A program made the position numbers and the translations under genes. A stretch of 64,000 nt of DNA from Pseudomonadota bacterium (lineage in GTDB: Bacteria; Pseudomonadota; Gammaproteobacteria; Burkholderiales; Ferrovaceae), in NCBI GenBank assembly GCA_021805725.1, contig JAJZEH010000037.1, forward strand, positions 176,101-240,100, given 5' to 3'. The notes beneath the pieces are model-generated. The model saw only the letters and a list, made by a program, of their open reading frames with translations. It ran no database searches and was not told the origin of the DNA. This document shows, one piece after another, positions 34,874-43,531 of this stretch. The number at the start of each line of letters is the position of its first letter. Positions within the stretch are counted from its first letter, which is position 1.

Positions 34874-35529
34874 CGGCCGCCGCCCCCTTTGATCCCGCCT
34901 GTCGCCGCTGTGCCCGGCTGGCAGTGTTTCTGGACGAGGTGTCGCGCAAACACCCGGACTACTTCGCCGCGCCGATTCCTTCCTTTGGCGATCCGGCAGC
35001 GGCCTTCCTTGTGGTGGGGCTGGCCCCGGGCATGCACGGCGCCAACCGTACCGGGCGTCCGTTTACCGGTGACCACGCCGGCCTTCTGCTCTACCAGTCG
35101 CTGTATGACGCGGGATTCAGCAATCAGCCCGATGGGCTCGACCCTGCGGACAACCTTACCCTGAGCAGCTGCCGCATCACCAATGCCGTGCGTTGCCTAC
35201 CGCCGGCCAACAAGCCTTTGCCCGAGGAAATGCGCCACTGCAACGACTATTTGCTGCACGAACTGACCGCCTTGCCGGCCCCCCGTGTGGTCCTGGCACT
35301 GGGGCGGATCGCCCATCAGGCGGTGCTGCACGCCTACCGGTTGCGCCTCAAGGATCACCCCTTCGGCCATGGTGCGCGGCATGTCCTGCCTTCGGGGCAA
35401 CACCTGCTGGACAGCTACCATTGCAGCCGCTACAACACCCAGACCCGGCGGCTGACCCCCGCCATGTTTGCCCAGATCATGAAGGAAGCGCGCGCGCTTG
35501 TTGAAGGTGACGCTGCCCCCGCGCCATGA
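34870..35529 (+). CDS. Uracil-DNA glycosylase, family 5 (UDGb)-like
   Basis: Iron-sulfur uracil-DNA glycosylase that removes deaminated bases. The motif GLAPGMHGANRTGRPFTGD places it in the family 5/UDGb group; Cys residues for the 4Fe-4S cluster are seen in DPACRRCARL and in SSCRITNAVRC. The second active-site segment reads SYHCSRYN where SYHPS is usual. Length 219 from the ATG at 34870, which forms an ATGA overlap with the transporter gene. The longer frame from 34777 is not used. Confidence 0.9.
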   Translation: MTAAAPFDPACRRCARLAVFLDEVSRKHPDYFAAPIPSFGDPAAAFLVVGLAPGMHGANRTGRPFTGDHAGLLLYQSLYDAGFSNQPDGLDPADNLTLSSCRITNAVRCLPPANKPLPEEMRHCNDYLLHELTALPAPRVVLALGRIAHQAVLHAYRLRLKDHPFGHGARHVLPSGQHLLDSYHCSRYNTQTRRLTPAMFAQIMKEARALVEGDAAPAP

Positions 35530-37334
35530 CGGGCGAATTTGACCTGGGCGCGTTCCTCAAGACGCTACCCAACCAGCCGGGGGTTTACCGCATGCTCAAT
35601 GCGGCCGGCGAGGTGATCTATGTGGGCAAGGCCCGCGACCTCAAGCGCCGCGTCAGTTCCTACTTCCAGAAAACGCATGACAATCCGCGCACGCACATGA
35701 TGGTATCGCAGATTGACCGGGTGGAGATCACGCTGACGGGTTCGGAGGCAGAAGCCCTGTTGTTGGAGGGCAATCTCATCAAGGGGTTGCTGCCACGCTT
35801 CAACGTGCTATTCAAGGATGACAAAAGCTATCCGTACATCCAGCTGACTGCCCATCCCTTTCCGCAAATTCGCCTGTACCGTGGTGCACTGGACGAGCGA
35901 CATCAGTATTTCGGGCCGTACCCCAATGCGTGGGCCGCGCGGGAAGTCATCAACCATCTGCAGAAACTGTTCCGCTTGCGCACCTGTGAAGACACCGTCT
36001 TCAAGAACCGCTCGCGGGCCTGTTTGCTCCACCAGATCGAACGCTGCTCGGCCCCGTGCGTGGGGGCCATCGGAAAGGCGCAGTATGCTGGCGACATCGA
36101 GAATGCCCGACGCTTTCTGGCAGGCCACGCAAGCGAGGTGCTCGATGATTTGCGCGTGGCCATGAAAAATTCTTCCGAAGCCTTGGACTTTGAGACTGCA
36201 GCCCATTACCGGGATCGCATTGCCCTGATGCAGCAGGTGTTGTCCAAGCAGTCGGTTTCATCCACCCATGGGCGGGATGTGGACGTGATTGCCGTTCATC
36301 GTGACGGTCAGGCAGTGGCACTTAATCTTGTGATGATAAGAGGTGGACGCCATCTGGGCGACAAGACGCTGTTTCCGCAAAACGCCGAAGGTGCCGATGA
36401 AGTGACCATCGTGGAGGCGTTCATGGCCCAGCATTACGCCGACAACGCCATTCCGCCTGTGCTCATCACCAATGCGCCGCTGGACCAGGAGGGCACCGCT
36501 TCCTTGCTGGCTTTGCGTGCCGGACGCGCAATTAACGTGGTGTTGCGCCCCCATGGTGAGCGCCGGGCCTGGTTGCAGGGTGCCCAGCAGAACGCCCGGT
36601 TTGCCCTGGAGCAGCGGCGCGCCCAGCATACGGCCCAGGGTGCTCGCATGCTGGCCTTGCAGGAAGCGCTAGGACTGGCGACCCCAGCCCTGCGCATGGA
36701 ATGCTTCGACATCAGTCACACGATGGGTGAGGCTACGGTGGGTTCTTGCGTGGTATTTGAAAACGGGCAGCCTTTCAAGGAAGATTACCGACGCTACAAC
36801 ATCACCGGCATTACTCCGGGTGACGACTACGCAGCCATGCGTGACGTGCTGGAGCGGCGCTATAAAAAGCTCATGGCCGGTGAGGGCAAATTGCCCGACC
36901 TGATCCTGATCGATGGGGGACGTGGCCAACTCAATGCCGCCGTGGCCACCCTGGGTGAGTTGGGCGTGAGCGACATTCCGCTGGTGGGGATCGCCAAAGG
37001 GGAGGGGCGCAAGCCGGGGCTGGAAGTGCTGATTTTTCCAGAATCTGGCAAGATTCTGCGCTTACCCATGGACCATCCTGGTTTTCACCTGCTCCAGGCC
37101 ATTCGTGACGAAGCGCATCGTTTTGCCATCACCGGGCATCGCGCCCGACGCGGCAAGGCGCGGACGCGTTCCACGCTGGAAGATGTGACAGGCATCGGTG
37201 CCAAGCGGCGCCAGAAGTTGCTGGCGCAGTTTGGTGGGCTGCGAGGCGTACAAAACGCCAGCGTCGAGGATCTGGCGGCGGTAGCGGGCATTGGTCTGGC
37301 CCTGGCGCGCAAAATATATCAGCAGCTGCATTGA
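35526..37334 (+). CDS. uvrC: UvrABC excinuclease subunit C
   Basis: Dual-incision nuclease of nucleotide excision repair. The N-terminal GIY-YIG nuclease (GVYRMLNAAGEVIYVGKARDLKRR in two parts, about 17-95) is followed by a UvrBC domain (about 200-235), an RNase-H-like nuclease with MECFDISH, LILIDGGRGQLNAA, and a C-terminal helix-hairpin-helix pair. Length 602. It overlaps the UDG gene by an ATGA, linking two DNA-repair functions. Confidence 0.96.
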   Translation: MTGEFDLGAFLKTLPNQPGVYRMLNAAGEVIYVGKARDLKRRVSSYFQKTHDNPRTHMMVSQIDRVEITLTGSEAEALLLEGNLIKGLLPRFNVLFKDDKSYPYIQLTAHPFPQIRLYRGALDERHQYFGPYPNAWAAREVINHLQKLFRLRTCEDTVFKNRSRACLLHQIERCSAPCVGAIGKAQYAGDIENARRFLAGHASEVLDDLRVAMKNSSEALDFETAAHYRDRIALMQQVLSKQSVSSTHGRDVDVIAVHRDGQAVALNLVMIRGGRHLGDKTLFPQNAEGADEVTIVEAFMAQHYADNAIPPVLITNAPLDQEGTASLLALRAGRAINVVLRPHGERRAWLQGAQQNARFALEQRRAQHTAQGARMLALQEALGLATPALRMECFDISHTMGEATVGSCVVFENGQPFKEDYRRYNITGITPGDDYAAMRDVLERRYKKLMAGEGKLPDLILIDGGRGQLNAAVATLGELGVSDIPLVGIAKGEGRKPGLEVLIFPESGKILRLPMDHPGFHLLQAIRDEAHRFAITGHRARRGKARTRSTLEDVTGIGAKRRQKLLAQFGGLRGVQNASVEDLAAVAGIGLALARKIYQQLH

Positions 37335-37339
37335 ACAGG

Positions 37340-37352
37340 TAGAATGCGGGAC
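37340..37352 (+). promoter_or_regulatory. -10-like TAGAAT directly before pgsA
   Basis: TAGAAT (37340-37345) is followed by 7 nt and then the ATG at 37353. No good -35 is seen at 16-18 bp. The arrangement copies that before crcB (37 bases of context differ, only the spacing is shared), hence the listing, but the promoter is unproven. Confidence 0.3.
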
Positions 37353-37919
37353 ATGGTCTTCAATATCCCCAATGTCCTGACCCTGGTCAGGCTGGCCCTG
37401 ATCCCATTGTTTGTAGGGGTGATGTATTTTCCCGACCACTGGCTGTCCGTTCCCAATGCGGGGCTGACCGCTGCCGGCATTTTTGTGGCGGCTGCCATCA
37501 CCGATGCCTTCGATGGCTATCTGGCGCGTCGATTGAACCAGACCACGGCGTTTGGCGCCTTTCTTGACCCTGTCGTGGACAAGTTGATGGTGATGGCGGC
37601 ACTGATCGTGCTGGTGGACCTGCAACGCGTTCCTTCTGCACTGGCATTGGTGATCATTGGTCGCGAAATTGCCATCTCGGCCCTGCGCGAATGGATGGCG
37701 CGCATTGGCAAAAGCGCCAACGTGGCCGTCTCCACTCTGGGCAAAATCAAGACCATGGCGCAGATGATTGCAATTCCATTTCTACTCTACGACAAGTGGT
37801 TGTTTGGGGTGATTCCCTGCCACTGGATCGGCTCCCTCTCGTTGTGGGTGGCTGCGGCGCTAACGCTGGTCTCCATGGTGTACTACCTGCGGGTGGCGGT
37901 GAAGGCTGGGGCGGTGTGA
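37353..37919 (+). CDS. pgsA: CDP-diacylglycerol-glycerol-3-phosphate phosphatidyltransferase
   Basis: Integral-membrane enzyme making phosphatidylglycerol phosphate. The CDP-alcohol phosphotransferase motif appears as ITDAFDGYLARRLNQTTAFGAFLDPVVDK. About 188 residues with several membrane segments. The family N-terminus xFNIPNxLT fits the ATG at 37353; an in-frame ATG at 37344 adds three residues. The uvrC-pgsA-tRNA order is widespread in beta- and gammaproteobacteria. Confidence 0.94.
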   Translation: MVFNIPNVLTLVRLALIPLFVGVMYFPDHWLSVPNAGLTAAGIFVAAAITDAFDGYLARRLNQTTAFGAFLDPVVDKLMVMAALIVLVDLQRVPSALALVIIGREIAISALREWMARIGKSANVAVSTLGKIKTMAQMIAIPFLLYDKWLFGVIPCHWIGSLSLWVAAALTLVSMVYYLRVAVKAGAV

Positions 37920-37946
37920 GCAGGGGGCAAATTTCAGGGAAATTAT

Positions 37947-37975
37947 TTGACGAGCCCATGCGGCCCCGTTAAAAT
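37947..37975 (+). promoter_or_regulatory. Sigma-70 promoter for the tRNA pair
   Basis: TTGACG (37947-37952), a 17 bp spacer and TAAAAT (37970-37975) form a near-consensus promoter. Transcription would start near 37982, about 6 nt before mature tRNA-Gly, which matches stable-RNA promoters. Confidence 0.8.
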
Positions 37976-37987
37976 GATGGACTTCGT

Positions 37988-38063
37988 GCGGGAGTAGCTC
38001 AGTTGGTAGAGCGCAACCTTGCCAAGGTTGAGGTCGCGAGTTCGAGACTCGTCTCCCGCTCCA
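37988..38063 (+). tRNA. tRNA-Gly (GCC)
   Basis: The cloverleaf is complete: acceptor GCGGGAG pairs with CTCCCGC at the 3' end, followed by discriminator T and encoded CCA (38061-38063); D arm with GCTCAGTTGGTAGAGC; anticodon stem CAACC/GGTTG with loop TTGCCAA and anticodon GCC at 38021-38023; T loop TTCGAGA. 76 nt. Confidence 0.97.
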
Positions 38064-38070
38064 CTTTTCC

Positions 38071-38099
38071 AGGGGAAAATGGTCAGTTCATTTTCCCCT
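38071..38099 (+). terminator. Hairpin between the two tRNAs
   Basis: AGGGGAAAAT (38071-38080) pairs perfectly with ATTTTCCCCT (38090-38099) around a 9 nt loop, followed only by TT and then C. It could be a weak terminator after tRNA-Gly or a processing hairpin in a dicistronic precursor. Lack of a long T run leaves this open. Confidence 0.5.
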
Positions 38100-38134
38100 T
38101 TCAGTTTCTAAACCTTCGCAGCACAACACCCCAG

Positions 38135-38208
38135 GGCGGGGTGGCAGAGTGGTCATGCAGCGGCCTGCAAAGCCGTCTACGCCGGTTCGATTCCGACCCC
38201 CGCCTCCA
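38135..38208 (+). tRNA. tRNA-Cys (GCA)
   Basis: Acceptor GGCGGGG pairs with CCCCGCC, discriminator T and CCA (38206-38208) are encoded. The anticodon loop CTGCAAA carries GCA at 38167-38169; U73 and GCA are cysteine identity elements. The T arm contains GGTTCGATTCC. 74 nt. It follows tRNA-Gly by 71 bp and has no clear promoter of its own. Confidence 0.96.
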
Positions 38209-38279
38209 TGAATCCCCGCGTGGTCAATCAATACGGTGCCGGCAGGACAGCATTCCATCAGCGCCGAAGCCCAGTTCCC

Positions 38280-41200
38280 TCAACCCCGTTTTTGCCCATC
38301 CTTTAAATGCGCATCAAACTGTTCAATGGGCTCTGGCCTGCCAAACAAATACCCCTGATAATGGGTACAGCCTTTATTCAGAAGTATTTGTAGCTGTTCC
38401 CCTGTTTCCACTCCCTCGGCAATCACATCCAGGTTCAGGCTTGCCGCCATGGCAATGATGGTGCGAACGATGGCCCTGTCTCCGCTGTTGATGGGTAGAT
38501 CGCGCACAAACGACTGGTCAATCTTGATCTGGTCAAGCGGCAAACGCTTGAGGTATTGCAAGGAAGAATAACCGGTACCAAAGTCGTCCAGTGAAAACTG
38601 GACACCGATGTCATTCAATGCATTCATGATGGCAACGGTGTCCTCAATATCTTCCAGCAAAGCGCTTTCGGTTAGCTCCAGCTTGAGCATCGTCGGATTG
38701 ATGGCGTGGCGCTGAACGGTGTCTTGCACATGTGCCACAAAATCGGCCTGCCTTAATTCCCTGGCACTGACGTTGACCGCCAGAACGAGGTTGCGTGTTT
38801 GATCCTGCTGCCGCCACGCCTTGAGTTGGGCACAGGCCGTATCCAGTATCCACTGGCCGATGGGTAAGATCAGCCCTGTTTCCTCAGCCAGTGGTATGAA
38901 CTCCAGAGGCGACACCAATCCCCGCTCGGGGTGGGCCCAGCGGATCAATGCCTCGGCCCCTATGGGTTGCATGAAGCTGTCGACCTGGATTTGATAGTAC
39001 AACTGGAACTGCCTGTTCTCGAGTGCTTTGCGCAGTTCGGCTTCCATGGCGGCTCGTGAAGTGACGATTTCCTGCATCTGCGGATCAAAGAACCGCAGGA
39101 CGTTGCGGCCGGCTTTCTTGGCCTGGTACATTGCAATATCAGCCTGCTTTAACAACTCATCTGTAGCCTGCAGACGGTCGTTGAACAGTGTAATGCCGAT
39201 GCTGCAGGTGCTGCGATATTCGTGTGAACCTATCTGGTAGGGCTGGCTGAGCGCGACAAGAATTTTTTCACCGATGGATTCCGTTTGTGCAGCGGCTACT
39301 GGTCCTTCGTCGCTGAGGTATTCCAGCATGACTACGAACTCGTCACCCCCGAGGCGCGACACGGTGTCTTCGTCGCGCACGCAGGAAGTCAGGCGAGCAG
39401 CAGCCTGTTGCAGCAGCGAATCGCCCAAGGCATGGCCCAGGGTGTCGTTAATGGTCTTGAAATTATCGAGGTCAATGAACAGGATTGCGCCCGTTAATCC
39501 ATTTCGCTCACTGGAGGTCAAGGCCTGCTGTATCCGGTCCGAGAGCAACCGTCGATTGGGCAATCCCGTCAGGGGATCATAAAAGGCAAGATTGTGAATC
39601 TGATCCTGAGCCTCTTTCCACTCAGAAACATCAAAGGCGATGCCATTAATCAGCAATGGCCGACCCAGTTCATCGCGTACCAATCTGCCGCGGGCTGCGA
39701 TGTAACGGATGCTTCCGTCAGGCCATACCACGCGGTATTCCAGATCGTATGGAATATTTTTTTCGATGGAGTGGGCCAGCGTGGCTTTCAGCATTTCCCG
39801 ATCATCGGGATGCACGGTCTGGAAGAATTCTTCAGCCGAACCGGTGAAGGTTGCAGGGTCGATTCCAAACAGACGGCAAGTTTGGTCATCGAAATATCGC
39901 TTATCAGAAGCGATATCGAAGCTCCATACGCCCATACCGGCGGACCGTACCGCAATATCGAGACGCTCCTGGCTTTCTTGCAGCGCCTTTTCCGCACGAC
40001 GACGCTCCCTGATGTCACGAATTACCAGTAAGTCAACAGATGTCCCAGACCATATGGTTTGTGCATTGCTGACTTCAACCGGTATCCGGGATTGATCTTT
40101 GCCTATAAGCGTGATTTCGCAAATTCCTGTCACTTGCCCCACGAATACGGCTGCATGTATGGCGTCAATCACGTGCAGTGATTCAGGAGCGATGATCTGC
40201 CTAATGTTCAAAGCCAGCAGTTCAGAGGTGTCGTATCCGGTGACTTCAGCAATCTGCCCGTTTACATAAACTATGGCTCCATCCACATCAACAATAAGCA
40301 TTCCATCGTTTGCGTTTTCGGCCAGCGCCCTGAAATTAAGTTCGCTTCCTTGCAGTTCACTTTCCTTAACGGCCAACGAGGTCGCCATCGAATCAAAGGC
40401 AGTAGCCAGATCGCCGATCTCATCGTTCGTATCAATGCCCAGAACCTGGTAGTTTCCCAGGTTGCTGGGCAATGTTTTCACATGTCTGATAATTGCCAAA
40501 AGCGGTTTTGTGAATCGCGTCATCAACCCCCAAACAATGATCAACACCAGGCCCGTCGTAGTGATTATCCCCACGATAAAGTAAGAGCGCGCCTTATAAA
40601 ATGGCGCGTAGGCTTCGGCCATTGGATAGTTGGATCCCAGAATCCACCCGGTCGGATTGACGTGCGTGAATGTGACAAACATTTTCACGCCAAATGACGT
40701 AACGGTTTCACCGCTCCCCTCAAAACCTTCAACCGCCTTGTCCAGCATGATATTTGAGCCACGAGCCAGGCCTGGCTTGAGAATGCGATCCTTGAAGGGG
40801 CCAAAGATGATCACGCGATTCCTGTCACTCAGGTAAAGATATCCTGTCTGCCCATTCCGGACGTTGAGCAAATCAGCGATGAAGTTTTTTTTCAGTAAGA
40901 GGAAGCTTCCTTGAAGTATTGCAGTAATTTCTCCCCGGCTATCCACGATGGGTACAGTCATTGCAATTGCGGGTTCGCCGGGGTGATGGGTGGCCAAATA
41001 GGGTTGCGAGATGTAAGGTTTTCTGGTTTTTACTGTCTGCTGGTAATAATCTCGAAATGTAAAATCCAACCCACGACGACGCGAGAGATAGGGGCTTTCA
41101 GAGATCAGTATCCCATCTTTTGAAATCAGGAATATGCCATTGTCGAAAAGATAATGAAGGCCTTTTTGCGCGTCCAGAAAACGCTGTGCAGCATCAGGGT

Positions 41201-41441
41201 CTTTGATTGCAGAGGGGGGAATGGTTTTTGCACTGGCAATGAGAATGTTTTGCGCCATTGTCATTTTGTCCTCGATGTTGGCAGCAATCGTGGACACCAG
41301 AGAATACTGCTCCTTTGCCAGGGTGTTCCGGAATTCGGTTTCAAAATAGGAGAGCGTGCCATAGGAAATCAAACTTACAAATGTGATGAACACCGCTGAT
41401 ATGGCGAGTGCCATCCTGGTGTTCAGGCTAAGATTTGTCAA
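38280..41441 (-). CDS. Cache-HAMP-PAS-PAS-GGDEF-EAL cyclic-di-GMP enzyme
   Basis: Membrane sensor controlling cyclic-di-GMP. Order: TM segment near residues 10-30; periplasmic Cache region up to about 260; second TM near 290-310; HAMP; two PAS domains (about 370-480, 490-600); GGDEF (about 620-785) with intact RLGGDEF and an I-site RDED five residues before it; and EAL (about 800-1045) with AEALIRW, DDFGTGYSSL and AEGVET. Both catalytic sites look functional. The frame opens with GTG at 41489, but a TTG at 41441 has GGAG 7 nt upstream and is preferred. The gene is visibly more A/T-rich than its neighbours. Confidence 0.9.
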   Translation of the reverse strand: MTNLSLNTRMALAISAVFITFVSLISYGTLSYFETEFRNTLAKEQYSLVSTIAANIEDKMTMAQNILIASAKTIPPSAIKDPDAAQRFLDAQKGLHYLFDNGIFLISKDGILISESPYLSRRRGLDFTFRDYYQQTVKTRKPYISQPYLATHHPGEPAIAMTVPIVDSRGEITAILQGSFLLLKKNFIADLLNVRNGQTGYLYLSDRNRVIIFGPFKDRILKPGLARGSNIMLDKAVEGFEGSGETVTSFGVKMFVTFTHVNPTGWILGSNYPMAEAYAPFYKARSYFIVGIITTTGLVLIIVWGLMTRFTKPLLAIIRHVKTLPSNLGNYQVLGIDTNDEIGDLATAFDSMATSLAVKESELQGSELNFRALAENANDGMLIVDVDGAIVYVNGQIAEVTGYDTSELLALNIRQIIAPESLHVIDAIHAAVFVGQVTGICEITLIGKDQSRIPVEVSNAQTIWSGTSVDLLVIRDIRERRRAEKALQESQERLDIAVRSAGMGVWSFDIASDKRYFDDQTCRLFGIDPATFTGSAEEFFQTVHPDDREMLKATLAHSIEKNIPYDLEYRVVWPDGSIRYIAARGRLVRDELGRPLLINGIAFDVSEWKEAQDQIHNLAFYDPLTGLPNRRLLSDRIQQALTSSERNGLTGAILFIDLDNFKTINDTLGHALGDSLLQQAAARLTSCVRDEDTVSRLGGDEFVVMLEYLSDEGPVAAAQTESIGEKILVALSQPYQIGSHEYRSTCSIGITLFNDRLQATDELLKQADIAMYQAKKAGRNVLRFFDPQMQEIVTSRAAMEAELRKALENRQFQLYYQIQVDSFMQPIGAEALIRWAHPERGLVSPLEFIPLAEETGLILPIGQWILDTACAQLKAWRQQDQTRNLVLAVNVSARELRQADFVAHVQDTVQRHAINPTMLKLELTESALLEDIEDTVAIMNALNDIGVQFSLDDFGTGYSSLQYLKRLPLDQIKIDQSFVRDLPINSGDRAIVRTIIAMAASLNLDVIAEGVETGEQLQILLNKGCTHYQGYLFGRPEPIEQFDAHLKDGQKRG

Positions 41442-41727
41442 TCCGAATCTCCACTCAAGAGACGGTCTGTCCCGGTAGGCCGGGCGCACGCCATTCGATG
41501 CACGGGGCCATTTGATGAATCGCTAAAGCCGCATTCAAATCGGAAAATATTGGGTAAGTCACAAACGATTGCCAGTGCAGGCCAATGGACGATTCCAGCT
41601 GCAGCGGCAGGTGTAGTATGCTTGGCGACAGGGGCATCGGCAAAAATCCTTGCCTTGATCGGACGGGTTTTTGACCGCATCGCTCGAACCGTTGTCTCCA
41701 TTCCATGATCAATGTAAGGTGTTCACC

Positions 41728-42198
41728 ATGTCGTTCAATTTGACATCATCGGTCTTCTCTCATGGTAGCGAAATCCCGTCAAAATACACCTGCGAGGGGG
41801 AAAACATCTCTCCACCGCTTGCATGGTCAGGGGTTACGCATGGTGCAAAGAGCCTCGTGCTCATCATTGATGATCCGGACGCACCGGACCCCTCGGCACC
41901 AAAGATGACATGGGTCCATTGGGTACTGTACAACATTCCAACAAGCGTGAGTGCGCTGCCGGAAGCCGTGAAACAATTGCCCGCAGGAGCGCAGTCTGGA
42001 CTCAATGACTGGAACCGTACTGGCTATGGCGGTCCCTGTCCACCGATTGGCCGACACCGCTACTTTCACAAGCTCTACGTGCTAGACACGACACTTCCTG
42101 ATCTTGGCAAATCCACCAAGGCAATTATCGAGGCACGGATGAAAGGCCACGTCATCGCGCAAGCTGAACTCGTAGGAACTTACCAGAAGCGAAAATGA
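41728..42198 (+). CDS. YbhB/YbcL-family PEBP-like protein
   Basis: Phosphatidylethanolamine-binding-protein fold (Raf kinase inhibitor-like), 156 residues, no signal peptide. Family motifs IPSKYTCEGENISPPLAW, IIDDPDAPDP and TWVHWVLYNIP plus GYGGPCPPIGRHRYFHKLYVLD are intact. AAGGTG lies 9 nt before the ATG at 41728; an earlier ATG at 41671 has no ribosome-binding site. It stands alone between the cyclic-di-GMP gene and the hemolysin-III-like gene. The biological role in bacteria is unclear. Confidence 0.9.
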   Translation: MSFNLTSSVFSHGSEIPSKYTCEGENISPPLAWSGVTHGAKSLVLIIDDPDAPDPSAPKMTWVHWVLYNIPTSVSALPEAVKQLPAGAQSGLNDWNRTGYGGPCPPIGRHRYFHKLYVLDTTLPDLGKSTKAIIEARMKGHVIAQAELVGTYQKRK

Positions 42199-42430
42199 TC
42201 AAGTGATAGGCCAAGGAAATCATCATGTCCTTGATGATATTGAAACCCAATTGTGGGCGTACGAACGATGGCCCCGGCTTGTTGCCGCCACGCACCAGAA
42301 CCCATCGGATGCCATTTAGTGCTATTTTAAATTGGCGGCGACACTGAGTCTCTGAAACATGCAGTGCTTTGTCCGTTGCCGATAACTTGGCATGACTGCT
42401 GTTGATCGGCGTCTTAAGTTTTTTAAACTT

Positions 42431-43075
42431 TCACGCTGCGTAACCCAGCACAGCAAAGAAATGACAACTGGTACCCACTATGACAAAGCCGTGCCACACG
42501 GCATGCGCGTACCTCAACCTGGAATCAAGCATGAAGAATACGACACCTGCCGTGTACGCAAGTCCCCCAGCCATCAGCAGGGCAACCCCTGGCCGAGGTA
42601 CGCGCTCGACAAGCGGGATGGCGGCAATTAACACGAGCCAGCCCATGATGAGGTAGAGTCCGGTTGAAAGCCAGGGATGCGACAAGAGGTCGAATGCCTT
42701 CAGGGTGATGCCTAAGATCGCAAGAGACCATACTAGGCCGAACAGTGTCCAACCCCAAGGTCCAGCCAGTGCACCAAGCGCGAAAGGCGTGTAGCTACCC
42801 GCGATGAAAACGTAAATTGCCCCGTGATCGAGCTTCAGCATAATGCGCTTGGCCCGGCCTGTCGGCAAAGCGTGGTAGAGAGTCGACGTCAGATACAACA
42901 AAACCATTGCTACGGCAAACACACTGGCACCGACAATATTGGCCACACTGAGATGGCGCACTGCAGCCATCAGGAATGGCACCGCCGTTATGGCGGCAAG
43001 CAATGCCACACCGTGGCTTGCACTGTTGGCAATTTCCTCGCCTAGGCTCTGTGGGCGCTCGATCATGAAGCGCAT
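42431..43075 (-). CDS. Hemolysin III / PAQR-family membrane protein
   Basis: Seven-transmembrane protein of the YqfA/hemolysin III (PAQR) family, whose bacterial function is poorly defined (membrane homeostasis is suspected). The family His/Ser residues are in YLTSTLYHALP, LDHGAIYVFIAGSYTPF and AHAVWHGFVIVGTSCHFFAVL. About 214 residues from the ATG at 43075; the frame is open to 43114, and an ATG at 43066 is also possible. It stands alone. The name hemolysin does not imply toxicity. Confidence 0.88.
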   Translation of the reverse strand: MRFMIERPQSLGEEIANSASHGVALLAAITAVPFLMAAVRHLSVANIVGASVFAVAMVLLYLTSTLYHALPTGRAKRIMLKLDHGAIYVFIAGSYTPFALGALAGPWGWTLFGLVWSLAILGITLKAFDLLSHPWLSTGLYLIMGWLVLIAAIPLVERVPRPGVALLMAGGLAYTAGVVFFMLDSRLRYAHAVWHGFVIVGTSCHFFAVLGYAA

Positions 43076-43114
43076 TGTCTCATGATTTTGGAGCTGATCC
43101 GGACACCGAATCAA

Positions 43115-43531
43115 TATCCAATTTGAACGCTAATGATTGCAATCATGGGACAGTTTAAGTTTTAAACCGTGAATTCACAAAACAGGCCTTGTCCGTACAC
43201 TTTGGCTCAGTACAACCTACGGTGGAATTCAAAAAACCTGGTCTGGAATACATAAAAGATCATTAAGAAGCGTTAGTCATGATGCGTGAGAAAGATGTAT
43301 TGATCCCCATGGATAAATGAGGAAACAGTTATGCCGGCAAATACGGTGATCTCATCGTGGTTGCAGCAATCAAGGGAGCGGCGCCTCTGACTTCCATGTC
43401 GGGAATGGAGTTGTAGTTAGGCATCTATCCTTTCCCGTATTACTGGATCATGATGGATGGCATTTAAAATCAGATCGGTCGCTGCGATGGCTATCCTTGC
43501 TCTCTGATGATGGGGCACGTGTGCTTGCAGA
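43115..43531. other. 417 bp region without a convincing gene
   Basis: A/T-richer sequence between the hemolysin-III-like gene and the export operon. The plus strand around 43279-43415 reads in one frame as short coding-like pieces separated by a stop (ending KDVLIPMDK, then YAGKYGDLIVVAAIKGAAPL). This may be a decayed gene. A GATTGCAATC palindrome (43134-43143) lies near the left end. No terminator or RNA gene is recognisable. Confidence 0.4.

Noticed and set aside
42225..42347. 40-codon plus-strand frame after the PEBP gene with AAGGAA upstream
   Set aside because: It has a ribosome-binding site but no domain, no hydrophobic segment and no further support; residues look like random translation. 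It could be checked by conservation.
38135..43531. Integrated island at tRNA-Cys
   Set aside because: No integrase gene and no repeat of the tRNA 3' end were seen; composition alone is not enough.
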